Shown: positions 17,708-28,402, numbered from the stretch's first letter. The stretch is 64,000 bases of DNA from Marinobacter salexigens (GCF_002806945.1 NZ_NIHC01000006.1:248001-312000); one strand, 5' to 3'. Made by a program: numbers and translations. The notes: generated by a model from the sequence alone, not told the origin.

Positions 17708-20560
17708 ATGGAAAAAACCTACCAGCCAGAAAACATTGAGCGCCAGTGGTACGAGCACTGGGAATCCAAAGGCTACTTCCGCCCCAGCGGGGAAGGCCAG
17801 CCTTACAGCATCGCGATTCCGCCACCCAATGTGACCGGCAGCCTGCACATGGGCCATGCCTTCCAGCACACCATCATGGACACCCTCACCCGCTACAAGC
17901 GCATGCAGGGCCACAACACACTGTGGCAGGTAGGCAGTGACCACGCCGGCATCGCCACCCAAATGGTGGTTGAGCGCAAACTGGCGGCGGAAGAAGATAA
18001 AACCCGCCACGACCTGGGCCGTGATGAGTTCATCAAGCGTATCTGGGACTGGAAGGAAGAATCTGGCGGCACCATTACCGGCCAGATGCGCCGGCTGGGT
18101 AACTCGGTAGATTGGGATACCGAACGCTTCACCATGGATGATGGCTTTTACAAAGCCGTGCAGGAAGTGTTTGTCCGCCTGTACGAAGATGGTCTTGTAT
18201 ACCGTGGCAAGCGCTTGGTGAACTGGGACCCGAAGCTGCACACCGCCATTTCCGACCTGGAAGTTGAGAACAAGGAAGAGAAAGGCTTTTTCTGGCACCT
18301 GCGTTATCCTCTGGCCGACGGCGCCACCACGCAAGATGGTAAAGGCTATCTGGTTGTTGCCACCACCCGCCCGGAAACCATGCTGGGTGATACCGCCGTC
18401 GCCGTTCACCCGGACGACGAGCGCTACCAGCACCTGATTGGCAAGTTCGTGATGCTGCCGCTGTTAAACCGCCGTATTCCGGTAATTGCCGATCACCACG
18501 CCGATCCGGAAAAGGGCTCCGGTTGTGTGAAGATCACCCCGGCCCACGACTTTAACGACTACGCCGTAGGCAAGCGCAACAACTTGCCGATGATGAACGT
18601 GCTGACTCAGGACGCGAACATCCGCGATCAGGCTGAAGTGTTCAACAGCGACGGCACCGAGAACACCGAACTGGACGCCAGCCTGCCCGCAGCCTATGCC
18701 GGCCTGACCCGTGAAGATGGCCGCAAGCAGATTGTTGCCGACATGGAAGCCGCCGGCTTGGTTCAGCAAGTGGAAGATCACGTACTGAGCGTACCCCGTG
18801 GCGACCGCTCCGGCCTGGTCATCGAGCCGATGCTGACCGATCAGTGGTTTGCCGATGCGAAAAAACTGGCCGTTCCTGCTATTGAAGCGGTCGAAGACGG
18901 TCGCATTCAGTTTGTGCCCAAGCAGTACGAAAACATGTATTTCTCCTGGATGCGTGACATACAGGACTGGTGCATCTCCCGCCAGCTCTGGTGGGGCCAC
19001 CGCATTCCTGCCTGGTACGATGCTGAAGGCAATATTTATGTAGGTCGCAGCGAAGAGGAAGTCCGCCGGAAGCACAATCTGGCAGCAGACTTCGAGCTAA
19101 AGCAGGACGACGATGTTCTCGATACCTGGTTCAGTTCTGCCCTGTGGACCTTCGGCACTCTGGGCTGGCCGGAAATAACTGAGCGCTTGAAAACCTTTCA
19201 CCCGACAGATGTTCTGGTGACCGGTTTTGATATCATTTTCTTCTGGGTTGCCCGGATGATTATGATGACCATGCACTTCATGAAAAATGAAGACGGCACA
19301 CCTCAGGTCCCGTTCAAGACCGTTTACGTGACGGGCCTGATTCGCGATGAGCACGGCGACAAGATGTCCAAATCCAAGGGCAACGTGATTGACCCTCTGG
19401 ATATGATCGATGGTATCGATCTCGCTCCGCTGCTTGAGAAGCGCACTGGCAACATGATGCAGCCCAAGCTTGCGAAGAAAATCGCCAAGCAGACTGAAAA
19501 AGAATTCCCGGAAGGGATCTCTGCCCACGGCACCGATGCCCTGCGCTTTACTCTGGCAGCCATGGCGACTACCGGTCGTGACATCAACTGGGACATGAAA
19601 CGCCTGGAAGGCTACCGCAACTTCTGCAACAAGCTGTGGAATGCTGCCCGTTATGTGTTGATGAATACCGAGGGTGAAGACTGCGGCGTGAATGGCGAAG
19701 CGGTTGAGTTGTCACTGGCTGATCGCTGGATTATCAGCGCCCTGCAGAAGTGTGAACAGGACGTGTCCCGGCACCTGGACCAGTATCGTTTCGATCTGGC
19801 ATCCCACGCTTTGTATGAGTTTGTTTGGGACGAATACTGCGACTGGTACCTTGAGCTGTCCAAGCCTTGCTTGAGCGATGACAGTGGCAGTGCTGAAGCC
19901 AAACGGGGCACACGCCGAACGCTGGTTCGTGTACTGGAAACCGTGTTGCGCCTGGCCCACCCATTCATGCCGTTTATCACTGAAGAAATCTGGCAGCGCA
20001 TTGCGCCGCTGGCCGGAAAATCCGGTGACAGCATCATGCAGCAGCCATTCCCTCAGGTGGATCCTGCAAAGCATGATGCCAAGGCGGTGGAAGACATTGA
20101 GTGGCTGAAGGGTGTGATTGTTGCCGTTCGTAATATTCGCGGTGAGATGAACATTTCTCCGGCGAAGAAGATTCCCGTTTTGTTCCGTGGCAACAGCGCG
20201 GAAGGTCAGCGCCGGATGAATGAGAACCGTCAGTTCCTTAGCTCTTTGGCCAAGCTGGAAAGCCTTGAGTGGTTTGAGGGTGACAATGCGCCCATGAGTG
20301 CGACTCAGTTGGTTGGCGATATGGAAGTGTTGGTGCCTATGGCTGGGCTGATTGATAAGGATGCGGAGTTGAAGCGCCTGGACAAGGAGCTTGAGCGTCT
20401 CAATAAGGAAATTGCGCGGCTTGAGGGCAAGCTGAACAATGAGAAGTTTACTGCGAAGGCGCCTGCTGAGGTGGTTGCCAAGGAGCAGGAGAAGCTGGCT
20501 GAGGCTCAGGGCAACTTGGGTCGGTTGCAGCAGCAGCGTGCAGATATTGAGGCCATGTAG
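17708..20560 (+). CDS. valS: Valyl-tRNA synthetase
   Basis: A 950-residue class I synthetase, the same size as E. coli Val[19 protein letters not shown] carries the HIGH-type motif near residue 43 and KMSKSKGNV lies near 556. An editing domain sits between them ([15 protein letters not shown]). A C-terminal coiled coil of about 70 residues ([19 protein letters not shown]) binds the tRNA. It has its own promoter, and panE follows after 2 bases. Confidence 0.97.
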   Translation: MEKTYQPENIERQWYEHWESKGYFRPSGEGQPYSIAIPPPNVTGSLHMGHAFQHTIMDTLTRYKRMQGHNTLWQVGSDHAGIATQMVVERKLAAEEDKTRHDLGRDEFIKRIWDWKEESGGTITGQMRRLGNSVDWDTERFTMDDGFYKAVQEVFVRLYEDGLVYRGKRLVNWDPKLHTAISDLEVENKEEKGFFWHLRYPLADGATTQDGKGYLVVATTRPETMLGDTAVAVHPDDERYQHLIGKFVMLPLLNRRIPVIADHHADPEKGSGCVKITPAHDFNDYAVGKRNNLPMMNVLTQDANIRDQAEVFNSDGTENTELDASLPAAYAGLTREDGRKQIVADMEAAGLVQQVEDHVLSVPRGDRSGLVIEPMLTDQWFADAKKLAVPAIEAVEDGRIQFVPKQYENMYFSWMRDIQDWCISRQLWWGHRIPAWYDAEGNIYVGRSEEEVRRKHNLAADFELKQDDDVLDTWFSSALWTFGTLGWPEITERLKTFHPTDVLVTGFDIIFFWVARMIMMTMHFMKNEDGTPQVPFKTVYVTGLIRDEHGDKMSKSKGNVIDPLDMIDGIDLAPLLEKRTGNMMQPKLAKKIAKQTEKEFPEGISAHGTDALRFTLAAMATTGRDINWDMKRLEGYRNFCNKLWNAARYVLMNTEGEDCGVNGEAVELSLADRWIISALQKCEQDVSRHLDQYRFDLASHALYEFVWDEYCDWYLELSKPCLSDDSGSAEAKRGTRRTLVRVLETVLRLAHPFMPFITEEIWQRIAPLAGKSGDSIMQQPFPQVDPAKHDAKAVEDIEWLKGVIVAVRNIRGEMNISPAKKIPVLFRGNSAEGQRRMNENRQFLSSLAKLESLEWFEGDNAPMSATQLVGDMEVLVPMAGLIDKDAELKRLDKELERLNKEIARLEGKLNNEKFTAKAPAEVVAKEQEKLAEAQGNLGRLQQQRADIEAM

Positions 20561-20562
20561 GT

Positions 20563-21600
20563 ATGGTGTCTGCGGGTGAGCGTTCCGGGGGTGGCGGGGT
20601 GATTGCCATTCTTGGAGCGGGTTCTTTGGGGCGGCTTTGGGCCGCCCTTTTGCCTTCTGCTCTTTGTGGTTTCTTGCCTCGCCTCTCTAGTGATGTATTC
20701 GAGCATGATTTTAAACATCGGGGGAGCTTCAGCCTTCAGGAAAGCCTTCCCGAAACACGCTGTGAATACGTCCTTGTACGCTCTGTTCCGCCATCCATGG
20801 CTCCACAAGGTTTCGGGAAGGCTTTCCTGAAGGCTTCGCCGGACATTGGGGAAGCGCGCGTCCAGGTTAGTCTGCCTTGGCTTCAGTCAACCGAGAACGT
20901 AGAGCTTCTGGTCGTAACAACAAAAGCGGGCGATACGCTTTCCGCTTTGAATGATTGGCTACCTCGTATTCTGGCAAACACGCCAGTTGTTTTGTTTCAG
21001 AACGGTCTGGGTAGCCAACAGGCAGTGGCCGAACGCTGGCCGGAGCGGCCGATTTTGGCGGCCAGCACTACCGAAGGCGCAAACAGACCATCCCTTGATG
21101 TTCTGGTTCATGCCGGAGCTGGTGATACCTGGGTGGGCGAACTTACGGCTTCTGCCGCTAATCATACCGAGAGAGTTGTTCAACAGTTGGCTGAAACCGG
21201 CCTGCGGGTTCATGCTGAGGAGAACATTCTTCAGCGGCTTTGGCAGAAGTTGGTGGTCAACGCGGGGATCAATCCGTTTACGGCCCTGCTCGACTGCCCA
21301 AACGGCGACATTCTAACCTCAGCTCTTTACCAGCAGAACATCGATGGGCTGTGCTCGGAGATATCTGTCTTGCTGGAAGCTGAAACCTCAGAGGCTGTCG
21401 CACCGGAGGTTCTTCGGGAACGAATTGAAACAGTCGCAAGGAACACCGCCAGCAATACATCATCCATGCGCGCCGATGTGTTGGCTGGGCGTAAAACCGA
21501 GATCGATTTCATCAACGGCTATCTTGTTCAATGCGGAAAGCGCCATGGTATTGCCACGCCGGTAAACCAAATGCTGACCGAACGAGTACAAGGTATGTAA
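20563..21600 (+). CDS. panE: 2-dehydropantoate 2-reductase with an in-frame element insertion
   Basis: A ketopantoate reductase that makes D-pantoate for coenzyme A. The NAD(P)-binding N-terminus is IAILGAGSLGRLW. The C-terminal half is intact: KLVVNAGINPFTALLDCPNG has the catalytic Lys, and SSMRADVLAGRKTEIDFINGY is typical of PanE. The protein has 345 residues against about 303 in E. coli. Residues 57-91 (20731-20835) are encoded exactly by a palindromic element; removing them restores normal spacing between the Rossmann motif and ELLVVTTKAG. The start is unsure: GTG at 20599 would drop 12 residues. The frame is open, but activity of the enlarged protein is not certain. Confidence 0.85.
   Translation: MVSAGERSGGGGVIAILGAGSLGRLWAALLPSALCGFLPRLSSDVFEHDFKHRGSFSLQESLPETRCEYVLVRSVPPSMAPQGFGKAFLKASPDIGEARVQVSLPWLQSTENVELLVVTTKAGDTLSALNDWLPRILANTPVVLFQNGLGSQQAVAERWPERPILAASTTEGANRPSLDVLVHAGAGDTWVGELTASAANHTERVVQQLAETGLRVHAEENILQRLWQKLVVNAGINPFTALLDCPNGDILTSALYQQNIDGLCSEISVLLEAETSEAVAPEVLRERIETVARNTASNTSSMRADVLAGRKTEIDFINGYLVQCGKRHGIATPVNQMLTERVQGM
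20731..20835 (+). repeat. Palindromic element, copy A (inside panE)
   Basis: A 26-bp left arm (20731-20756), a 53-nt core and a perfect 26-bp right arm (20810-20835), 105 bp in all, which is 35 codons. The core reads ACGCTGTGAATACGTCC and later GCCATCCATGGC as in the other copies. The element begins exactly at a codon boundary of panE and contains no stop in that frame. Confidence 0.92.
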
Positions 21601-21631
21601 CGTTTTAGTTTCAACAATCAGGAGCACTCTC

Positions 21632-22189
21632 ATGGGCAACCGCCTTTCAAAGATCTATACCCGCACCGGTGACGATGGCACTACCGGCCTGGCCGATGGG
21701 AACCGTATTGCCAAAAATGCTCAGCGTGTTGAGGCGATGGGCATGACCGATGAGCTGAACTGTCATATTGGCCTGCTGATCGAAACTCTGGACAGCGACG
21801 ATGAACTGCTGGATTCGCTTCGTCGCATTCAGCATCATCTATTTGATCTGGGGGGTGAATTTGCGATTCCGGGAAGCAAGGCAATCACGGATGATCACAT
21901 TAGCTGGCTGGAAAACCTGCTGGATGAACTGAACGAGCCCTTGCCGCCGCTAAAAAACTTCATCCTGCCCGGCGGAAGCCCGGCTGCGGCCCAATGCCAC
22001 CTGGCTCGCGCTGTTTGCCGCCGTGCGGAGCGCGTAGTGGTAGCTCTCAGCCATGAGGACTCGATCAACCCTCTGGGCCGCCAATACCTGAACCGTTTAT
22101 CAGATCTGCTGTTTGTGGCTTCAAGGGTGTTAGCGCGCCGCGAAGGCGCTGAAGAGATTTTGTGGGATCAGAAGAAGTCGGGAATGTAG
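21632..22189 (+). CDS. PduO-type cob(I)alamin adenosyltransferase
   Basis: A 185-residue ATP:cob(I)alamin adenosyltransferase that makes adenosylcobalamin. It starts with the family signature SKIYTRTGDDGTTGLADGNR, the ATP-binding N-terminus. RAVCRRAERVV near residue 130 and NRLSDLLFVASR near 150 are the conserved helices at the active site. CAGGAG precedes the ATG. It follows panE by 31 bases and a palindromic element follows it. Confidence 0.94.
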   Translation: MGNRLSKIYTRTGDDGTTGLADGNRIAKNAQRVEAMGMTDELNCHIGLLIETLDSDDELLDSLRRIQHHLFDLGGEFAIPGSKAITDDHISWLENLLDELNEPLPPLKNFILPGGSPAAAQCHLARAVCRRAERVVVALSHEDSINPLGRQYLNRLSDLLFVASRVLARREGAEEILWDQKKSGM

Positions 22190-22233
22190 TGCTCAGGCAT
22201 ATCTGAAAACAAACTTGGGAGCTTGGCCAGGTA

Positions 22234-22324
22234 GCGGGAAGGCTCCAGAAACACGCTGTGAATACGTCCGTGTACGCTTGGCTCCGCCATCCATGGCTCC
22301 GCACAGTTTCTGGAGCCTTCCCGC
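22234..22324 (+). repeat. Palindromic element, copy B
   Basis: Perfect 19-bp arms (GCGGGAAGGCTCCAGAAAC and its complement) around a 53-nt core with ACGCTGTGAATACGTCC and GCCATCCATGGC. The arms extend to 24 bp with one mismatch. It sits between the convergent pduO-type and chemoreceptor genes, where it could also act as a transcript end. Confidence 0.93.
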
Positions 22325-22365
22325 CACCTTGCCGCCGAGCTTTTGCGTTGTCTGCACTTACAAAC

Positions 22366-24396
22366 TTAAACCTTGAACGCCTCAACAAGCCTCTGCAAAG
22401 AAGCCGTCAAATCAGACATCTCCTGGGAAGAAGCCAGAGTCTCTTCAGCGTTCGACGCAGTCGAAGCACCAAGCTCACCAATGTGAGCAACGCTGGAATT
22501 CACATCCTTGGATACCGCTGACTGCTCTTCGGCTGCCTGAGCTATCTGGTGGCTCATGTCCACAATCACCGAGATACCAGTGGCAATCCTGCTCAAGGCC
22601 TCAGTTACCTCACCGGATTTCTGAACGGTTGTCTGAGTAACATCACGACTATTGGTCATGGCCGCGACGGCATCTTTTACGCCACTCTGAAGCCGTGAAA
22701 TCATGCCTTCGATTTCTTCAGTCGATTTATGAGTACGCTGGGACAAAGAGCGTACCTCATCGGCAACCACCGCAAACCCACGCCCCTGTTCACCGGCACG
22801 GGCTGCCTCAATGGCCGCGTTCAGAGCCAAGAGGTTGGTTTGCTCGGCGATGGCTTTGATTTCCACCAAAACCTGGCTGATGTTATTGCTGTCCTCACTC
22901 ACCCGGTTGATCACTTCTACCGCACAGGAAATCTCGGTTGCCAGGCGGTTGATGGTTTCCACAGTGTCAGACACAACGCCGCGGCCGGTTTCCGTGTCCT
23001 GCTCTGCTGCGGTGGCGCTGTCAGCGACCCGGTGGGCACTTTCGGTTACCTCGCTCACGGCTTCGACCATCTGGCTCATGGCTTCATTGATCTGGCCACT
23101 CTCGGCCATCTGGCGCGCTACTGCTTCGCTGTTGGCGGCTGCCGTGTCGTTTACTCGCGAGGCCTGCTGATCAACTTCTGATGTTGTCTGGCCAACAGAG
23201 CGTATAAGTTCGGCCATTCGGTCCGTCATATTGTTAAACTCACTCGTAAGTTCACCAAGTTCATCGCGATTATCAAGGGAGATCCGAGTCGTCATATCAC
23301 CCGCAGCCACCTTGCGAGCTGCTTCGCTGAAGCGGTTGATCGCTGTGCGCACAGAGATAAAGAAACCAACGTACAGGTACACAACAAACAGCAAGACAAC
23401 AATCAGCGCCACTACGATGAGTCGGCGTTGACTCACTTCCTGCTCCAACCTGGCTCTAAGGTTGGCGTCCACCACATCAAACGCAGCATCTTTCAGATCA
23501 CCATAACTCGCCAGCTCTCCAGATATGCGGGAATCATACTCAGGCCAGGACATCTCAAGCCGCATTGGCGCAATAACGTTAACCTCAAGCAGTTCACGGG
23601 CATTCAACAGGCTATTATCAACGCTTGTCACCGCACTTCCCGCTAGAGATGCAAAGGCTGGGGAGGCATCAGTGGCTAGTGTCAGTGCAGGCGAAAGCAG
23701 CGAACTCCGGTTCGTTAGTGCATCGTAGATTTCATTCAGATTTTCGCTAAGCGCGTAACCTACCTGGCCGTCCACAAGCGCAAACAGGCCGTAAGAGCGT
23801 GCACGCCCTAGTTCACTACGCGCTTCCGGAAGGGTTTCACGAATAAGGCCAAGAATAAGAAGATTTTCCCTGGACGCACCCAGCCCCAAGCCTGAAGTTT
23901 CTATGGTGGCGGGAATCAGTGCCAGTGCCTTCTGAACAAACTCCTGAAAATATTTGAACTGAGGATCAAAGTTGGTCTGGTAGTTATCATCCCCACGAAC
24001 CTTCTGCCATTCTGCCTTGAGCGCTTCCACCTGATCGCCCCAGGCACCAGACGTATCAAACGATCGCGTCTCAGCCGTCAGGGCATCCAGAATAGAATTG
24101 ATATCACCGGCGGCTTGGTCGGAAAGAGCCTTAACGCTGTTTTCGTCTTTGGCAACTGCAGGCGCGCGATAATCCCGGTAATCGATCGAAGCGTCAACAA
24201 GACGATCAATCTGGCGCAGTTGTTCAAGACCTTCAACACCTCGGGTCATGGTCGCAACTGAACGATTCAGCTCAGTCATCACAAGCCAGGACAACCCACC
24301 AATCGGCAAGAGGAACAAGATGCTGATAAGGCTGAATTTATACAGCATGGGCAACCGGTTCATCAGCGCCACGGCGGGATTAATGAGCTGCTTCAC
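22366..24396 (-). CDS. Methyl-accepting chemotaxis protein
   Basis: A 676-residue chemoreceptor. One transmembrane helix lies near residues 23-45, followed by a large helical periplasmic sensor of about 280 residues and a second helix near 330-350. A HAMP domain follows, then the signalling domain with the hairpin tip text [20 protein letters not shown]. No PAS or Cache motif is obvious, so the ligand is unknown. It lies beside ampE, ampD, DUF1631 and nadC as the Pseudomonas aeruginosa chemoreceptor PA4520 does (from memory). Confidence 0.93.
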   Translation of the reverse strand: MKQLINPAVALMNRLPMLYKFSLISILFLLPIGGLSWLVMTELNRSVATMTRGVEGLEQLRQIDRLVDASIDYRDYRAPAVAKDENSVKALSDQAAGDINSILDALTAETRSFDTSGAWGDQVEALKAEWQKVRGDDNYQTNFDPQFKYFQEFVQKALALIPATIETSGLGLGASRENLLILGLIRETLPEARSELGRARSYGLFALVDGQVGYALSENLNEIYDALTNRSSLLSPALTLATDASPAFASLAGSAVTSVDNSLLNARELLEVNVIAPMRLEMSWPEYDSRISGELASYGDLKDAAFDVVDANLRARLEQEVSQRRLIVVALIVVLLFVVYLYVGFFISVRTAINRFSEAARKVAAGDMTTRISLDNRDELGELTSEFNNMTDRMAELIRSVGQTTSEVDQQASRVNDTAAANSEAVARQMAESGQINEAMSQMVEAVSEVTESAHRVADSATAAEQDTETGRGVVSDTVETINRLATEISCAVEVINRVSEDSNNISQVLVEIKAIAEQTNLLALNAAIEAARAGEQGRGFAVVADEVRSLSQRTHKSTEEIEGMISRLQSGVKDAVAAMTNSRDVTQTTVQKSGEVTEALSRIATGISVIVDMSHQIAQAAEEQSAVSKDVNSSVAHIGELGASTASNAEETLASSQEMSDLTASLQRLVEAFKV

Positions 24397-24490
24397 ATCG
24401 ATCCTCTCTATGAAATACGAACAAATGAATACTTGTTCTTTTTATTATCGTCCAACCACAAGAAAGCTTGAGGATTATTTATTCTGATGC

Positions 24491-25378
24491 TCAGACAACG
24501 TCAGCAATCACAAGGAGCGCCAGTACGCATATCCAGACCAGCATACTCCTGCTGAGCAAGCCCCTCACTGCGCTCAGACTGCGACCACCGAAATTGGCCC
24601 ATTCGTCCGGGTGGACTTGGGAAAACCGGGCCGGGTCGAGTGCATACCCGGTTAACGATCCGTTGGCGGAGATCATGAGGATCTCTGAAGTTTTTCTCGT
24701 AATACCCATAACAGCCATTCTTGCTTCGCCGAGCCATCCCGACAGGTCCCCGGCAATCCCGAAGGTGACGGAAAGCAACCGCACTGGCACCCAGTTGAAC
24801 CACTCGCATGCTTTCAGATACCTTGGCCTGGCCGCTGCCTGTGGCCACTGTTCTGATAGTGCCACAAGCCCACGCACGAAAATTGCCAACCCGATGCCGC
24901 CCACCACATACCAGAAAGCGATAAGGAAGAAGCGCTGAAATACTGCGACCACCAGTGCTTTGGACAATGAAAGGTGCATATTTTCTGGCGATGCAGCAGC
25001 GCCACGCTCGCTGGCAGGGAGGCGCTCCTGAATAAAATGCCAAGCCGCTTGCATATCACCTTTGCGCCAGGCTTCTGCATAGGGCTCAAGTGACTGGCGC
25101 CAGCCTGGGGTACCCATCAATAGCACAAGCACTAGCACTTCCAGCGGATAGGCGGCAATCCGCCAACCATAGAGGGCGAAAACATACACACTCAGAGCGG
25201 CTAACAGCGCAGGCGCGATCACCAGAACCAGGCCTCTGGATATGTCTGCTTCGTGGCCGGCTTTAACAGCGCTACCTTGACGAAACCAGCGCCGCCAAAG
25301 CTCATCTCCGGCGACCAGGTTGAGGCTATCCAGCCTGCGTCGCAGTAGATAGGCAACAAGAAACACAACTAAAATCAT
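24491..25378 (-). CDS. ampE: AmpE-family inner-membrane protein
   Basis: A 295-residue membrane protein with several hydrophobic segments, starting MILVVFLVAYLLRRRLDSL. It resembles AmpE, found next to ampD in enterics and pseudomonads. The role of AmpE in beta-lactamase regulation is poorly defined. The conserved text WYVVGGIGLAIFVRGLVALSE and FNWVPVRLLSVTFGIAGDLSGWL supports the call. It starts 33 bases after ampD ends and probably shares its transcript. Confidence 0.88.
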   Translation of the reverse strand: MILVVFLVAYLLRRRLDSLNLVAGDELWRRWFRQGSAVKAGHEADISRGLVLVIAPALLAALSVYVFALYGWRIAAYPLEVLVLVLLMGTPGWRQSLEPYAEAWRKGDMQAAWHFIQERLPASERGAAASPENMHLSLSKALVVAVFQRFFLIAFWYVVGGIGLAIFVRGLVALSEQWPQAAARPRYLKACEWFNWVPVRLLSVTFGIAGDLSGWLGEARMAVMGITRKTSEILMISANGSLTGYALDPARFSQVHPDEWANFGGRSLSAVRGLLSRSMLVWICVLALLVIADVV

Positions 25379-25411
25379 CTACTCAGCTCCTTCGGGAGAC
25401 CTTTTGCCACT

Positions 25412-26029
25412 TTATTTCCCAGACTGGGCAGACTGCAGACAAGCACGAAAATGCTGCCAATCAAACGCAGAGCCGGGGTCAGTCTTGCGACCGGGAGCGA
25501 TATCGCAATGCCCCGTAATGCGCTCACCTGTAATTTTGGGCCAGGCAGAGCAAATCACTGTTGAGAGCTCAGCCAGAGCGCGATACTGCTCCGGTGTATA
25601 AGGGATATCATCTGTCCCTTCAAGCTCAATACCGATGGAGAAATCATTGCACTCATTCTCCCCCTTAAAGCACGACCGCCCGGCATGCCAAGCTCTTTCC
25701 AACAGGCTGACAAACTGCACCAGACTACCATCACGGCGAATCAGCCCATGGGCGGATACCCGCATGTCGGCAATGGTTGCAAAGTAAGGGTGCTGTGTTG
25801 GATTCAGCTTGTTTGTAAAGAAGTCTTCAATATAGTGGCCACCAAACTTTCCGGGCGGCAAGCTGATATTGTGGACCACCAGAAGGCTTATGGACGCGCC
25901 TTCCGGGCGAGGGCCGTAATTCGGAGATGGGCACCAGCGGGCAGACGCAAGACGGCCCGTTTGACGGAGGTTTTCTATACCTTCGCCGTAAACCGTAGTG
26001 TCACAATAATCGGGTGCTGAGTGGGACAA
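25412..26029 (-). CDS. ampD: 1,6-anhydro-N-acetylmuramyl-L-alanine amidase AmpD
   Basis: A 205-residue Amidase_2 zinc enzyme of the cytosol. It cleaves the peptide from anhydro-MurNAc during cell-wall recycling and so keeps the inducer of AmpR-controlled beta-lactamases low. Zinc ligands are the His in LLVVHNISLPP and the His and Asp in HCDIAPGRKTDPG. FSIGIELEG is the conserved active-site Glu region. Its neighbours are ampE downstream and the DUF1631 gene upstream on the same strand. Confidence 0.95.
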   Translation of the reverse strand: MSHSAPDYCDTTVYGEGIENLRQTGRLASARWCPSPNYGPRPEGASISLLVVHNISLPPGKFGGHYIEDFFTNKLNPTQHPYFATIADMRVSAHGLIRRDGSLVQFVSLLERAWHAGRSCFKGENECNDFSIGIELEGTDDIPYTPEQYRALAELSTVICSAWPKITGERITGHCDIAPGRKTDPGSAFDWQHFRACLQSAQSGK

Positions 26030-26101
26030 GATGAATCCATAATTTTCAGAGCATTACACTGCGAACTGATTGAAACACAAAGTAAGGGCTCTTACTACGG
26101 A

Positions 26102-28402
26102 TCAATCTGTACGAGTGCTGCGAAGGTTATCGATGATGGATTCCAACGCTCTGTCGAAGATGAGCCCATCATCAAGCATGCTGACAGCACCGTTCGCCAT
26201 GGCGGCGGCCAGCTCATCGCGTTGATACTCCGCAACCTTGGCACCGCTGCGGTTTACAAAGATGTATTTGCCGGTGGCTCTGATAACCGCAGCAAGTTTG
26301 CAACGCAGCTTGCCTTCCTCACGAGCCAACTCAACCCAGGCACCAACACGAAGGCTGTCAGCCTGTTTAAACCATTGTTCCGGAACCTCTTTGGCATCCT
26401 TCTCAACTATTGCATCGTCTAATGGCTCTGCAATAAGTACGGGCACTTCTACCAGGATCTCGTTCGATTCTGCCTGAATCTTCGCCGCCTCTGTTACTCC
26501 TGTCTGCGGGGTTTCAACAAGTTTCTCTTCTGCCACCAATGGTGCTGCGGGCCGGGATGGAGCCGTTGCCAGACGCTGAAACACATCTACGTGGGCCAAT
26601 TCCAAATCTCTTACTGCCGCATCCGTTGCGAACGGATCCCAGGAAATCTCCTGAAGAGCTACGCGAAAATCATCCACAATAGCCGGGATTGCACGAAGCA
26701 GTTCACCCCGGGTGGTGCTTTCAACTGGCTGAGGGTCTACACTCCACACAAGGTGGCCTGTCAGCTCTTTTGCATCGGCCCAACGCTCGCCATCCTGCCC
26801 CTCCCGCAACAGCACCCACTGCAAGTACTTAGTCCAGGCTTCATTAAGCATGTTGAGAACAGGCTCGGGAATGTCTCTTCCCGCCACACTCTCCTCAACC
26901 AGTGATTCTGCTGCCTGGGCAGCCTGTTCCTGCCGCGCCCTGCCTTCCTCTGCGTCGCGCAGACGCTGTTCGACCAGCTCCCGGCGGCGGCGATCAAGAT
27001 CCGTAAAGTGGCAAAAATCCTTCAAAAGCTCGTCGAAAAGCGACACATTGTTGGAGAATTCATTCAATACGCGATCCACAATCGACTCGATTTTCTCATG
27101 CAAGGGGTCGCGCTGACCGGCACGTTTTTCGCTCCAGCCGATAGCAGATAAGGCTAACTCATTCAGCAGTTTACGAACCGGGTGTCCACCGCGGTTAAAA
27201 AAGTTTTTGTCACTCAGAGCAACCTTTAGAACAGGAATCTGCAGGCGACCTATAAGCGCCTTCATAACCGGATGCAATTGCCGGTCTTCGAGGATGAAGT
27301 CGAACAACATAGAAACCAGGTTGATGACATCATTATCTACCTGTCCAATGTTTGCTTTCTGGCCATTAGCAGCTTTCAGAACTGGTTGAAGCCGCTGATC
27401 AAGAGAGGCAACCTCACCACCCTCCCATTGGCCAAAAGATGTCTGCGCCTCGCTGAGACGCGCCAGAAGCCCGTCAGTATCTAAATAGGCCTCATCAGCT
27501 CTGTCTGGCTCAAACATAGTCTGGGATGCACCTCGCTGATGCAGGAGAGCACTCAATTCTGAAAACGTTGCATAGGAAGCACCGCCCTGGATCTGGTCAT
27601 GACTGTAATACTGACCACCACTGACTTCAGCCGACCCTGCAGTTGCGCCAGACTGCACTGAACTTGGCGGCACTGGAGCCGAGGTCACAGAGCGGGCTAC
27701 GGCGGGATGGGATGGTGGGCGCTTTACATCCGGGAGAACACCTTCTGAAACCAGCGTGCGGTTCGCCTCCTGATAAAAGTCGCCGAGCGTGTCCGCCAGC
27801 AAGCGGTCAAACAGCTTAAGCACAACAAGCTTTGCACGAATGTCGATATCCAGATCCGCACAAGCCTCTGCAATACTGCCACAGATAACGTCAGGGCTAA
27901 GAGGCATCTGGCCGTCGGAAAGATCAACTCCGGTTACCAGATGGTTCACACGTAAAGACAAAAGCTGAATGGGGGTTTGATACTGATTGCGTAGCTTATT
28001 GATCAGATTATCAATGGCGACCTGCTGCTCAAGATCTGAGTGTTCCACGAGGCTAAGGGAATCCCGATCGACACCATCCAGCGCACCTGCTGCTTGTCGA
28101 GGCCGGAACCCCCCAATATCATTGAAGGCCTGGCTGACGTACTGCAGCATTGAAACTACCATGGTTTTGCGGCGCAGGCGCAATTCTCGCATAGCATCAA
28201 AATAGACCGTCTGATCCACGTTAGAGCCAGCGCGATCCGCAAGTTCAAACAAGGCATCGTCAGCTCGCTCGAAAAAACGTTCAAGTACAGCCTTCAAAGA
28301 CTGGCCAGACGAATCTCGCAGACGAACAAGGGCCGGCGGCAGATCGAACCGTGAAAACGATTTCTGCCCGGTAATACTGACAACCTTGTTTTCCTGCTTC
28401 AT
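26102..28402 (-). CDS. DUF1631 family protein
   Basis: A 766-residue soluble, mostly helical, acidic protein. The family is often listed as DUF1631, sometimes mislabelled as thymidine phosphorylase, and has no settled function. I see no catalytic motif. The C-terminal 60 residues (VGAWVELAREEGKLRCKLAA..GKYIFVNRSGAKV) resemble a small PilZ-like barrel that recurs at the end of this family, but the c-di-GMP-binding RxxxR is not clear. The start was set at the ATG with GAGAGG six bases before. It diverges from nadC, as in Pseudomonas. Confidence 0.8.
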   Translation of the reverse strand: MKQENKVVSITGQKSFSRFDLPPALVRLRDSSGQSLKAVLERFFERADDALFELADRAGSNVDQTVYFDAMRELRLRRKTMVVSMLQYVSQAFNDIGGFRPRQAAGALDGVDRDSLSLVEHSDLEQQVAIDNLINKLRNQYQTPIQLLSLRVNHLVTGVDLSDGQMPLSPDVICGSIAEACADLDIDIRAKLVVLKLFDRLLADTLGDFYQEANRTLVSEGVLPDVKRPPSHPAVARSVTSAPVPPSSVQSGATAGSAEVSGGQYYSHDQIQGGASYATFSELSALLHQRGASQTMFEPDRADEAYLDTDGLLARLSEAQTSFGQWEGGEVASLDQRLQPVLKAANGQKANIGQVDNDVINLVSMLFDFILEDRQLHPVMKALIGRLQIPVLKVALSDKNFFNRGGHPVRKLLNELALSAIGWSEKRAGQRDPLHEKIESIVDRVLNEFSNNVSLFDELLKDFCHFTDLDRRRRELVEQRLRDAEEGRARQEQAAQAAESLVEESVAGRDIPEPVLNMLNEAWTKYLQWVLLREGQDGERWADAKELTGHLVWSVDPQPVESTTRGELLRAIPAIVDDFRVALQEISWDPFATDAAVRDLELAHVDVFQRLATAPSRPAAPLVAEEKLVETPQTGVTEAAKIQAESNEILVEVPVLIAEPLDDAIVEKDAKEVPEQWFKQADSLRVGAWVELAREEGKLRCKLAAVIRATGKYIFVNRSGAKVAEYQRDELAAAMANGAVSMLDDGLIFDRALESIIDNLRSTRTD

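Noticed and set aside
20563..21600. panE as a pseudogene
   Set aside because: The frame is open from start to stop, the insertion is a multiple of three, and the C-terminal catalytic motifs are intact.
22258..22521. Small open frames across the palindromic elements (for example 22258-22521, 38618-38872 and 17455-17709)
   Set aside because: They encode the repeated core in several frames, have no ribosome sites and run through neighbouring genes; they are artefacts of the element.
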